Assembly (NCBI GenBank): GCA_035498175.1
Contig: DATKAJ010000089.1
Coordinates: forward strand, 15,257-79,256
Direction of reading: 5' to 3'
DNA length: 64,000 bases
From: JALORV01 sp035498175
GTDB taxonomy: Bacteria > Pseudomonadota > Gammaproteobacteria > Burkholderiales > Burkholderiaceae_F
In this document: in pieces, positions 32,849 through 40,787 of the stretch
Layout of the letters: each line of letters opens with the position of its first letter
How positions within the stretch are numbered: the first letter of the stretch is position 1
Program-made: the position numbers and the translations under genes
The notes under the pieces: model-generated
Databases searched by the model: none
The model's input: the letters and a program-made list of their open reading frames with translations, nothing else
Told to the model about the DNA's origin: nothing

Positions 32849-33124
32849 GGCCGCGGGCGCGTGATGGCTGGCGGATCGAATCGACACCGTCGCCGGGACC
32901 CATGCGCAGCCAAGAATTCCTTCACTTCCAGCCGAAGCGAACGCCGCCGTCATCCAACTCCACGACCACCCGGGCAGCGTGAGGAGACCACGATGACATC
33001 GCCCTCCCGTTGCCGTATCGACAGCCGGAGTGTCCGCCGGTGCGCAAGGCGCCCGCGTCTCGAGCGCGCTGTTACAGCCTGGGCGTAGGCTCTCGGTTTG
33101 CAGGCATTCCACTCCCGCAATTCC

Positions 33125-33859
33125 ATGGCCGAGCCCATTCTCCTCACCACCACCCAAGTGTCCACCTACCTGGGCGCACGGCGGCTGACGACCGCCAGCG
33201 GCTTCTTCTTCGAGCGCGAGGAACGCCTGTACCTAGTCACGAGTCGCCATGTCGTGTTCGACCGACCCTCCTCGCACTTTCCGGACCGGCTCGAAATCGC
33301 GATGCATACGGATCCGGTCGATCTCACGCGCATTGCGACCGTTTCACTGCCCTTGTACCAGGACGGCCAAAGCGTCTGGCGGCAAGGCCGGGACATCGGC
33401 GGCGAGGTCGACGTGGCCGTCGTCGAAATCGATCGTGCGGTCCTGCCACCGTCGGCATCCATCCGCTGCTTCGATCCCGATCACCTGCAGCATTCGTTGG
33501 CGGAGCTGGAGGTGGGAGCCGCCCTGCAGATCGTCGGATTCCCCTTGGGCTTCTATGACACCTTGCACCACCTGCCGGTCGTCCGGCAGGCTGCGATCGC
33601 CTCCTCATTCGGGGTCCGCTTTCAGGGCGAGGGCTGCTTCCTGACCGACGCACGGACTCATCGTGGAATGAGTGGAGCGCCCGTCGTTGTGCGCACGAGC
33701 AGACCGCAGGGGCTTCCCTGGAAACTGCTCGGCGTGCATTCATCGCGCATGGACATGGAAGGTCGCGATCAGCAGGTCGACGATCCGCTCGGACTCAACG
33801 TCGCCTGGTATGCCGATATTCTGCTGGTGCTGACGGGCGCCGCACCGGGGCCGCGATAA
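33125..33859 (+). CDS. Trypsin-like (S1) serine protease, no signal peptide
   Basis: 244-residue protein with a chymotrypsin-fold catalytic triad readable as His42 (VTSRHVVFD), Asp96 (VDVAVVEID) and Ser183 (HRGMSGAPVV). It contains no PDZ domain, unlike DegP/HtrA, and no signal peptide or transmembrane helix, so it is predicted cytoplasmic. Similar stand-alone S1 proteins are annotated as trypsin-like peptidases without known targets. A TTG 27 bp upstream is in frame, but the ATG at 33125 starts the conserved part. The 276 bp before it hold no recognised gene. Confidence 0.75.
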   Translation: MAEPILLTTTQVSTYLGARRLTTASGFFFEREERLYLVTSRHVVFDRPSSHFPDRLEIAMHTDPVDLTRIATVSLPLYQDGQSVWRQGRDIGGEVDVAVVEIDRAVLPPSASIRCFDPDHLQHSLAELEVGAALQIVGFPLGFYDTLHHLPVVRQAAIASSFGVRFQGEGCFLTDARTHRGMSGAPVVVRTSRPQGLPWKLLGVHSSRMDMEGRDQQVDDPLGLNVAWYADILLVLTGAAPGPR

Positions 33860-33880
33860 CCGAAGGGCGGTGGCGAGGCG

Positions 33881-33906
33881 AAAAAAAACCGCGGCGCGTG
33901 CCGCGG
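33881..33906 (-). terminator. Intrinsic terminator of the cold-shock gene
   Basis: On the minus strand: stem CCGCGGC (33900-33906) and GCCGCGG (33889-33895), 4-nt loop, followed by eight T residues (plus-strand A-tract 33881-33888). It lies 21 bp after the csp stop. On the plus strand the stem is followed by TTCTTCT, so it may also end protease transcripts weakly. Confidence 0.88.
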
Positions 33907-33927
33907 TTCTTCTGATGCAGACCGGAT

Positions 33928-34131
33928 CTAGATGATCTGGATCTGCGACGCCTGGGGACCCTTGGGCCCATCCTTGGCGACATACTGCACGCGCTGACCT
34001 TCAGCCAGCGACTTGAAACCGCCGGACTGGATCTCGGAGAAGTGCGCGAACAGGTCCTTGGAGCCATCTTCCGGCGTGATGAAGCCGAAACCCTTGGCGT
34101 CGTTGAACCACTTGACAGTACCTTGTGCCAT
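33928..34131 (-). CDS. Cold-shock protein, CspA family
   Basis: 67-residue single cold-shock domain that binds single-stranded nucleic acid and melts RNA structure. RNP1 is KGFGFITP and RNP2 is LFAHFSEI; the start MAQGTVKWFNDAKGF is typical of Burkholderiales Csp proteins. A relatively AT-richer stretch of about 160 bp precedes the ATG and may be the long structured 5' leader usual for csp mRNAs. The gene ends in a strong intrinsic terminator. Confidence 0.97.
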   Translation of the reverse strand: MAQGTVKWFNDAKGFGFITPEDGSKDLFAHFSEIQSGGFKSLAEGQRVQYVAKDGPKGPQASQIQII

Positions 34132-34377
34132 TTTCTCGTTCCTTGATGGTGAGAATTGAATCCGCGGCCGGAAATTCCCGGCAGCGAGCGAACGATCAAG
34201 AAACGTGAACCGGGAGAACTACAGACTCCGCGGCGGGCGCGGACTGGAGCAGACCAAGGACAAGCGACTCAAACGAAAGCAGCCCAAGTGTACGCGATCC
34301 CCCGCGTCCCGTCGAATCTGTTTCTTTGAAAGGCGGCTTGAAATTGACCAAACCGTCCTCGCACCACGCCGCGCGCG

Positions 34378-35091
34378 CTACTGCAGAGGCGACGTCATAC
34401 GAGCGATCAGCGCCTCGTACCGTTCGGCACCCTCGAGAAAGCCGGCAACCGGCTCGGCCCGCATCCGCGCGCGCGACGCCGCCGACCAGGCGTGTTGCTC
34501 GGCGATGTGGGTGTACTCGTTCGGCGCGACCTCTGCGCCCAGTAGGTCGTCCGTCCCGAGCAGCACGTAACGGCCGTTTTCGTTCGCCTGGTCTACTAAC
34601 AGGATGAACGCAAGGCTCACAAACGAATCCCCGCGACGGTATGCGACGAAACGCTCGATCGCCGTGCTTCCGGCCCGGACCGACGCGCCGGCGCGGCCGC
34701 GGCCTTTGCCGTCCGTCAGCGGCTGGGGCCTGAAGCCCCGCGTCGCGGCCGACGCCTGGATCGCCGATTCCGCGCTCATGTCATAGCGGCGCGCAACTTC
34801 GGTCGCGAGCGCCCCCAACTGTTCCGCAGCCCGGGCTTCGAGCTGTACTTCGCTCCTCGGCCGACTGCGTTTGACCACAAGCGCGCGCGCAGGCAACCGG
34901 GCCCTGATCCGCACCTCGATGTCCGCCGCAGTGGCTTCCGAAACACGACCGCAGGCGCGTTGCGTCCGCAGGTTCGACAGCAGGTTAACCAGCTGCGCCG
35001 TGTCGAGCGCCGCCAGACGCTCTTCGGTCCATACGACCGCACTCGGTGGGATATACGCGGGTTTGGGCGGAACGCTCCTTGTCTTGCTCAT
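34378..35091 (-). CDS. Hypothetical protein, 237 aa
   Basis: I do not recognise this family. The product is predominantly alpha-helical and basic in its first half (KRSRPRSEVQLEARAAEQL). A helix-turn-helix-like stretch, LGALATEVARRYDMSAESAI, lies near the middle. The C-terminal half has strand-like parts (IERFVAYRRGDSFVSLAFILLV, GRYVLLGTDDLLGAEVAPNEY). No signal peptide or membrane helix is seen. Codon use is like that of neighbouring genes, which supports it being real. It lies between csp and icmF on the same strand, 121 bp after the icmF stop. Confidence 0.55.
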   Translation of the reverse strand: MSKTRSVPPKPAYIPPSAVVWTEERLAALDTAQLVNLLSNLRTQRACGRVSEATAADIEVRIRARLPARALVVKRSRPRSEVQLEARAAEQLGALATEVARRYDMSAESAIQASAATRGFRPQPLTDGKGRGRAGASVRAGSTAIERFVAYRRGDSFVSLAFILLVDQANENGRYVLLGTDDLLGAEVAPNEYTHIAEQHAWSAASRARMRAEPVAGFLEGAERYEALIARMTSPLQ

Positions 35092-35212
35092 GCGGCTTCC
35101 AGTTCTTCAATGAAGCGCCCCGACGGCGCCTCGACTCCCGAGTATCGCCGCAAACGAGTTTCTCCGCTCGGGGGTTGGCCATGAGCCGGATCGGTCTCCC
35201 ACCGGCCGCCGG

Positions 35213-38200
35213 TCACATGCTGCGCCGGTACTGCCCTCCCACCTCGAACAGCGCATTCGTGATCTGCCCCAGCGAACACACGCGCACTGCGTCCATCAAC
35301 ACCGCGAACACGTTCTCGTTGTTGATCACCGCCTGCTGCAGGCGCTTCAGCATCGCCGGGGCCTCCCTGGCGTTGCGCTTGTGAAAATCCTGCAGGCGTT
35401 TGAGCTGACTCTGTTTCTCTTCGTCGGTCGAGCGCGCGAGCTCTATGTGGTCGGGCACCGGGTCGCCGTGAGGATTGCGGAAGGTGTTGACGCCGATGAT
35501 CGGGTACTCGCCGGTGTGCTTCAGGTGCTCGTAGTGCAGTGACTCTTCCTGGATCTTGCCGCGCTGGTAGCCGAGTTCCATCGCGCCGAGCACACCGCCG
35601 CGCTCGCTGATCGCCTCGAACTCCTTGAGCACCGCCTCTTCGACCAGCTCCGTGAGCTCGTCGACGATGAAGCTGCCCTGGTTGGGGTTCTCGTTCTTCG
35701 CGAGGCCCCACTCGCGGTTGATGATCATCTGGATCGCCATCGCGCGCCGCACGCTCTCCTCGGTCGGCGTGGTGATCGCCTCGTCGTAGGCGTTGGTGTG
35801 CAGCGAGTTCGCGTTGTCGTACGTGGCGATCAGCGCCTGCAGCGTGGTGCGGATGTCGTTGAACGCGATCTCCTGCGCGTGCAGCGACCGGCCGCTGGTC
35901 TGGCAGTGGTACTTGAGCTTCTGGCTGCGTTCGTTGGCGCCGTACTTGTCGCGCATCGCCACCGACCAGATGCGCCGCGCCACGCGGCCCATCACCGTGT
36001 ACTCCGGGTCCATGCCGTTGCTGAAGAAGAACGAGAGATTCGGCGCGAAGTCGTCGATGTGCATGCCGCGCGCGAGATAGGCTTCGACGAAGGTGAAGCC
36101 GTTGGAGAGCGTGAACGCGAGCTGGCTGATCGGATTCGCCCCGGCCTCGGCGATGTGGTAGCCGCTGATGCTGACCGAGTAGAAGTTGCGCACGTTGTGG
36201 TGGACGAAGTACTGCTGGATGTCGCCCATCACCTTCAGCGAGAACTCTGTCGAGAAGATGCAGGTGTTCTGGCCCTGGTCTTCCTTCAGGATGTCGGCCT
36301 GCACGGTGCCGCGCACGTTCTCCAGAGTCCACGAACGGATCTTGCCCGCCTCGTCGTCGGTGGGTTCGCGGCCGTTTTCCTGCCGGAACTTGTCGAGGTT
36401 CTGGTCGATCGCCGCGTTCATGAACATCGCGAGGATGGTCGGTGCCGGGCCGTTGATCGTCATGCTGACGCTGGTGTTCGGCGCGGTCAGGTCGAAGCCG
36501 CCGTACAGCACCTTCAGGTCGTCTAACGTTGCAATCGAGACTCCGCTGTTGCCGACCTTCCCGTAGATGTCGGGCCGCAGCGCCGGGTCGTTGCCGTAGA
36601 GCGTGACGCTGTCGAACGCCGTCGACAGCCGCTTGGCGGGCATGCCTTCGCTGAGCAGCTTGAAGCGCCGGTTGGTTCGGAACGGGTCGCCTTCGCCGGC
36701 GAACATGCGCGTCGGGTCTTCGTTCTCGCGCTTGAACGCGAAAACTCCCGCCGTGTACGGGAACGAGCCGGGCACGTTTTCCAGCAGCATCCAGCGCAGC
36801 AGCTCGCCGTGGTCTTCGTAGTGCGGCAGCGCAACCTTCTTGATCTTGCTGCCGGAGAGCGACGTGTGCGTGAGCCTGGTGCGGATCTCCTTGTCGCGGA
36901 TCTTCACCACGTACTCGTCGCCGGCGTAGGCCTGCTGCATCTTCGGCCACATCGCCAGCAGCTTGCGGCTGCGTGGGTCGAGCCTGTTCTCGCGATCGGC
37001 GGCAAGCGCGGCGAGATTCGCGTTCTCTTCCTTGCATTCGCTGGCGAGGAGCTTCTTCGCGGTGGCGAGCTGCTGGTGCTCGCGCGCGATGTGCGCCTGT
37101 TCGCGCGCGTGGCGCTTGTAGCCACGCACCGTGTCGGAGATTTCCGCGAGGTAACGCGTGCGCTGCGGCGGCACGATCGGCACCTGGTGGGTCGAGTGGC
37201 GCGTGTGCACCGGCGGCAGCACGGACGTCCCGGTCTTCAGCCCGAGTTCCTTCAGCTTTGGCAGCAAAGCCTGGTAAAGCGCGGTCACGCCGTCGTCGTT
37301 GAAGCGCGCGGCCTGCGTGCCGAACACGGGCATCTCGTCGGGCCTCTTCGAGAAGTCACCCTTGTTGCGCTGGACCTGCTTGCTGACGTCACGCAGCGCG
37401 TCCGCAGCGCCCTTGCGGTCGAATTTGTTGATCGCGACGAAGTTCGCGAAGTCCAGCATGTCGATCTTCTCGAGCTGGCTTGCGGCCCCGTATTCGGGCG
37501 TCATCACGTAGAGGCTCAGGTCGACGTGCGGGACGATCGCCGCGTCCCCCTGGCCGATGCCCGACGTCTCGGCGATCACGACGTCGAAGCCCGCGACCTT
37601 GGCCGCCGCAATCGCGTGTGGCAGTGCCTGGCTGATCTCGCTGCCGGCCTCGCGCGTCGCGAGTGAGCGCATATAGACCCTCGATCCCGTGTTCCACGGC
37701 CCGATCGCGTTCATGCGGATGCGGTCGCCGAGCAGCGCACCGCCGCTCTTGCGGCGCGACGGGTCGATCGAGATCAGCGCGACGTTCAGCTGGTCGCCCT
37801 GGTCGAGCCGCAGGCGGCGAACCAGTTCGTCGGTCAGGCTCGACTTGCCGGCGCCGCCGGTCCCGGTCACGCCGAGCACCGGCACCTTGGCCGTGTCGGC
37901 GGCCTTGTGCAGCGCTTCGACGAACTTCGGGTCGGCTTCGTTCAGCTCGAGCGCAGTAATCACACGCGCCAGCGCGCGCCAGCGCCGGGTCAGATCCTTG
38001 TCCCGCAGCGCGTCGAGCGAGGCGGGCGCTTCCGTGCCAAGGTCGCGGTCGCACTCGGCAACCATCAGGCCGATCATGCCCTGCAGGCCCATCTTCTGGC
38101 CGTCCTCGGGCGAGAAGATGCGCGCGACGCCGTAGTCGTGCAGCTCCTTGATCTCGGCCGGCACGATGACGCCGCCGCCGCCGCCGTAGACGCGGATGCC

Positions 38201-38497
38201 GTCGCCGCCGCGCTGGCGCAGCAGGTCGAGCATGTACTTGAAGAACTCGACGTGTCCGCCCTGGTAGCTGGACACCGCGATGCCCTGCACGTCTTCCTGC
38301 AGCGCGGCCGTCACGATCTCCTCGACCGAGCGGTTGTGGCCCAGATGGATCACCTCGGCACCCATGCCCTGCAGGATGCGCCGCATGATGTTGATACTGG
38401 CGTCGTGACCGTCGAAGAGGCTCGCCGCGGTGACGAACCGCACCTTGTGCTTCGGACGGTAGCTGGCGAGCTTCTTGATCTCGGACAGGTCGGTCAT
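35213..38497 (-). CDS. icmF: Fused isobutyryl-CoA mutase IcmF
   Basis: 1094-residue adenosylcobalamin enzyme that interconverts isobutyryl-CoA and n-butyryl-CoA, and often pivalyl- or isovaleryl-CoA analogues. It starts with the B12-binding domain (DGHDASIN, His31 as Co ligand; base-off GGGGG loop about 105-110). Next is the G3E GTPase chaperone domain (Walker A TGTGGAGKSS about 211-220), then the TIM-barrel mutase part (FPYTAGVFAFKREN, HCQTSGRSLHAQE). The Phe in FPYT fits ICM-type rather than the Tyr of methylmalonyl-CoA mutase. The ATG at 38497 has GGAG upstream. An 18-bp palindrome lies 113 bp upstream. Confidence 0.95.
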   Translation of the reverse strand: MTDLSEIKKLASYRPKHKVRFVTAASLFDGHDASINIMRRILQGMGAEVIHLGHNRSVEEIVTAALQEDVQGIAVSSYQGGHVEFFKYMLDLLRQRGGDGIRVYGGGGGVIVPAEIKELHDYGVARIFSPEDGQKMGLQGMIGLMVAECDRDLGTEAPASLDALRDKDLTRRWRALARVITALELNEADPKFVEALHKAADTAKVPVLGVTGTGGAGKSSLTDELVRRLRLDQGDQLNVALISIDPSRRKSGGALLGDRIRMNAIGPWNTGSRVYMRSLATREAGSEISQALPHAIAAAKVAGFDVVIAETSGIGQGDAAIVPHVDLSLYVMTPEYGAASQLEKIDMLDFANFVAINKFDRKGAADALRDVSKQVQRNKGDFSKRPDEMPVFGTQAARFNDDGVTALYQALLPKLKELGLKTGTSVLPPVHTRHSTHQVPIVPPQRTRYLAEISDTVRGYKRHAREQAHIAREHQQLATAKKLLASECKEENANLAALAADRENRLDPRSRKLLAMWPKMQQAYAGDEYVVKIRDKEIRTRLTHTSLSGSKIKKVALPHYEDHGELLRWMLLENVPGSFPYTAGVFAFKRENEDPTRMFAGEGDPFRTNRRFKLLSEGMPAKRLSTAFDSVTLYGNDPALRPDIYGKVGNSGVSIATLDDLKVLYGGFDLTAPNTSVSMTINGPAPTILAMFMNAAIDQNLDKFRQENGREPTDDEAGKIRSWTLENVRGTVQADILKEDQGQNTCIFSTEFSLKVMGDIQQYFVHHNVRNFYSVSISGYHIAEAGANPISQLAFTLSNGFTFVEAYLARGMHIDDFAPNLSFFFSNGMDPEYTVMGRVARRIWSVAMRDKYGANERSQKLKYHCQTSGRSLHAQEIAFNDIRTTLQALIATYDNANSLHTNAYDEAITTPTEESVRRAMAIQMIINREWGLAKNENPNQGSFIVDELTELVEEAVLKEFEAISERGGVLGAMELGYQRGKIQEESLHYEHLKHTGEYPIIGVNTFRNPHGDPVPDHIELARSTDEEKQSQLKRLQDFHKRNAREAPAMLKRLQQAVINNENVFAVLMDAVRVCSLGQITNALFEVGGQYRRSM

Positions 38498-38609
38498 CGC
38501 GCGCTCCTGCGCCGGCGCCCGCCGGCTGGAAGTCGAATCATCGTCGCGCGCGTGGCCGGAGGGCAAACTGCGCGCAGGCGGGAATGCGGCAGGGGACAAG
38601 CTAGCTGCC

Positions 38610-38627
38610 GTTGACGTAAACGTCAAC
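38610..38627. promoter_or_regulatory. 18-bp palindrome upstream of icmF
   Basis: Perfect palindrome GTTGACGT-AA-ACGTCAAC between the tetR stop and the icmF start. It resembles the TTGACGT-type operators attributed to acyl-CoA and branched-chain amino-acid regulators (LiuR-like) in Proteobacteria, but I have not matched it to a database motif. Its position fits control of icmF. Confidence 0.6.
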
Positions 38628-38630
38628 TGG

Positions 38631-39269
38631 TCACGCGATACCCGACACCCGCGGTGGACAGGCCCGGAGCCCGGCGAGGAATAGGCCGATCAGGCCGGGC
38701 GCGGCGGCGTGCAGGTCGAAGCTGCGCGGCGCCTGCACCCAATCGCGCATCAGGCCACCGATGTAGGAGTGGAGCGCCCGGGCGGCCAGCGCTGTGTCGG
38801 TGCCCTTCGGCAGCTGGCCGCGCGCGACCGCCTGGTCGAGCAGACCGCCGCACTGAGCCAGACACTGGTTCGCTTCCTTCTTGCGCCGGCGCGCCACTGG
38901 TGCGAGTTCCTTGGAATACTCGCAGCGCAGGGACACGATCTCGAAGATGTTCCGCACCCGGGCTGAATCGGCCAGATGGCGCAACGCCAGGACCGCCTGG
39001 TCGCGCACCGCGGCCAGCGGATCGCCCACGACGACGCCCGGCTCGCCGAAGGCGGCGCCCATCGGCATCTCGGCCCGGCGCACCAGCGCCTCGAACAAGG
39101 CGGCCTTGCTGTCGAAATGGTGATAAACCGCGCCGCGCGTCATCCCGGCGGCAGTCGCAACCTCTTCGAGCGTTGCATTGCCCACACCGCGGGCGCGGAA
39201 TACGCGCTCGGCCGCGTCCAGCAATTGCTCACGCGTCTCCAGCGCTTCGGCCTTTGTCTTCCTTGCCAT
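38631..39269 (-). CDS. TetR-family repressor, AcrR/TtgR-like
   Basis: 212-residue regulator. The N-terminal HTH reads TREQLLDAAERVFRARG...ATLEEVATAAGMTRGAVYHHF, typical of AcrR/TtgR/MexZ-like efflux repressors. The C-terminal helical domain binds the inducing drug or solvent. It is divergent from the RND efflux operon, and an AcrR-like palindrome lies in the shared intergenic region, so it is the probable local repressor. The ATG at 39269 is used because the HTH starts shortly after; a longer frame adds non-conserved residues. Confidence 0.93.
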   Translation of the reverse strand: MARKTKAEALETREQLLDAAERVFRARGVGNATLEEVATAAGMTRGAVYHHFDSKAALFEALVRRAEMPMGAAFGEPGVVVGDPLAAVRDQAVLALRHLADSARVRNIFEIVSLRCEYSKELAPVARRRKKEANQCLAQCGGLLDQAVARGQLPKGTDTALAARALHSYIGGLMRDWVQAPRSFDLHAAAPGLIGLFLAGLRACPPRVSGIA

Positions 39270-39435
39270 CTGCTCTCGATGCCTAGCGAAATTCCTCAAG
39301 TCGATGCCGTCGCGGCGCCAAAGCCGCGCCTCCGTCCGTCGATTCGGCTCTCGCCCGTTCGACGTATCCATTGCGGGCCGGCGATGCCACAGCCCGCCGG
39401 GTCGCCCCGCGCCCGTGACCCTTTAATCATTTTCG

Positions 39436-39455
39436 TACATACACGTCTGTATGTA
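39436..39455. promoter_or_regulatory. AcrR-like operator in the RND operon promoter
   Basis: Perfect inverted repeat TACATAC-N6-GTATGTA. The same arms form the E. coli AcrR box, there with a 10-bp centre. A TATTAT hexamer at 39454-39459 could be the -10 box overlapping the operator. This would place transcription start near 39466 and exclude the in-frame ATG at 39451 as translation start. Confidence 0.75.
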
Positions 39456-39495
39456 TTATGCGCCAGCGCAAAAGAAGACGAATTGGTGGACATCG

Positions 39496-40743
39496 ATGGC
39501 TTCCTCTCCTGAATCGAATTCCGTACTGGCGGCCGGCATCGGCGCCGCGCTGGCCACAACCCTGCTGGCAGCGTGCGGGCCTTCGGCACAGCAGGGCGGC
39601 GGGTTCCCCCCGGCGCCGGTCTCTGTGGAGACCGCTCAGGCGCTCACGGTCCCGGTGCACTTCGAGTTCGTCGGCCAGACCGAAGGTTCGAAGGAGGCGC
39701 AGGTCCGCGCCCGCGTGCAGGGCATCCTGGAGAAGCGGCTGTACCAGGAAGGCGGTCGCGTCACCGCCGGGCAGCCGCTCTTCCTGATCGACCCGAAGCC
39801 GTACGCCGCCCAGGCGCAGGCCGCCGAGGCCGATCTGGCGCGCGCGCAGGCGCAGTATGCGCAGGCCCATCGCAACTTCGAGCGCGTGCAGCCGCTGAAG
39901 GGCAGCAACGCGCTGAGCCAGCGCGAATACGACGAAGCCGTGTCAGGCGAGGAAACCGGCGCGGCCGCGGTCAAGCAGGCGCAGGCGCGGCTGACCGAGG
40001 CGCGCCTCAACCTCGGCTATACGAACGTCACCGCTCCGGTCAGCGGATTTGCCAGCAAGGCGCGCCAGTCCGAAGGCTCGCTGGTGACGCCGACCCAGGA
40101 CAGCCTGCTGACGACGGTCTCGCAGATCGATCCGATCTACGTGAACTTCAGCGTTTCCGAGGCGGAGCAACTGCGGCTCAACCGCCTGGTCGCGGCCGGC
40201 ACGCTCAAAGCACCCGCCGCCGACAGGAGCGGTACGCCTGCCTACGAGGTGACGGTCAAGCTCTCGGACGGCACCGTCTACGCGCGCAAGGGTCGGCTCG
40301 CGTTCATCGACCCGCGCATCAACACAGCGACCGGCGCCTTCGATGCGCGCGCCGAACTCCCGAATCCGGACGCGACTCTGCGGCCGGGACAGTTCGTGCG
40401 CGTGGTGCTCGAAGGTGCGACGCGCGCGAACACGATCGTGGTGCCGCAGCGCGCCGTCATGGACGGGCCGCAGGGCAAGTTCGTCTATGTCGCAGCCAAA
40501 TCACAGGACGGAAAGATGGATGTGGCGCAGCCGCGCCCGGTGACAGTCGGCGACTGGGTCGAACTCGGCGGGCAGCAGTTGTGGGTGGTCGAGTCGGGGC
40601 TGAAGCCCGGCGATCCGGTGATCGTCGAGGGCCAGGCGAAGCTCTTTCCGATCCCGGGTGGCGCGCCGATCGCGCTCGGGCCGACGCCCGGTGCGCCCGG
40701 CGCAGGCCCCGGTGAGGCCAAGAAGCCCGAAGCGAAGAAGTAA
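39496..40743 (+). CDS. RND efflux membrane-fusion lipoprotein, AcrA/MexA-like
   Basis: 415-residue periplasmic adaptor. Signal peptide with lipobox LLAAC (Cys27) gives a lipoprotein anchored in the inner membrane. The order is typical: beta-barrel/lipoyl start (VRARVQGILEKRLYQEGGRVTAGQPLFLIDP), coiled-coil hairpin (about 100-165), second lipoyl half (TNVTAPVSGFASKA), then barrel and membrane-proximal domains. It ends in a Pro/Gly/Ala-rich tail with KKPEAKK. It is the first gene of an mfp-rnd-omf operon. The ATG at 39496 is preferred for the reasons given at the operator. Confidence 0.95.
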   Translation: MASSPESNSVLAAGIGAALATTLLAACGPSAQQGGGFPPAPVSVETAQALTVPVHFEFVGQTEGSKEAQVRARVQGILEKRLYQEGGRVTAGQPLFLIDPKPYAAQAQAAEADLARAQAQYAQAHRNFERVQPLKGSNALSQREYDEAVSGEETGAAAVKQAQARLTEARLNLGYTNVTAPVSGFASKARQSEGSLVTPTQDSLLTTVSQIDPIYVNFSVSEAEQLRLNRLVAAGTLKAPAADRSGTPAYEVTVKLSDGTVYARKGRLAFIDPRINTATGAFDARAELPNPDATLRPGQFVRVVLEGATRANTIVVPQRAVMDGPQGKFVYVAAKSQDGKMDVAQPRPVTVGDWVELGGQQLWVVESGLKPGDPVIVEGQAKLFPIPGGAPIALGPTPGAPGAGPGEAKKPEAKK

Positions 40744-40787
40744 GGCGGGCGTTTCCACGAGCGCCACCGTCGATCACAGGAACCCCG

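Noticed and set aside
35088..37037. 649-codon minus-strand frame
   Set aside because: Same strand as icmF but a different frame; icmF motifs are continuous in the other frame.
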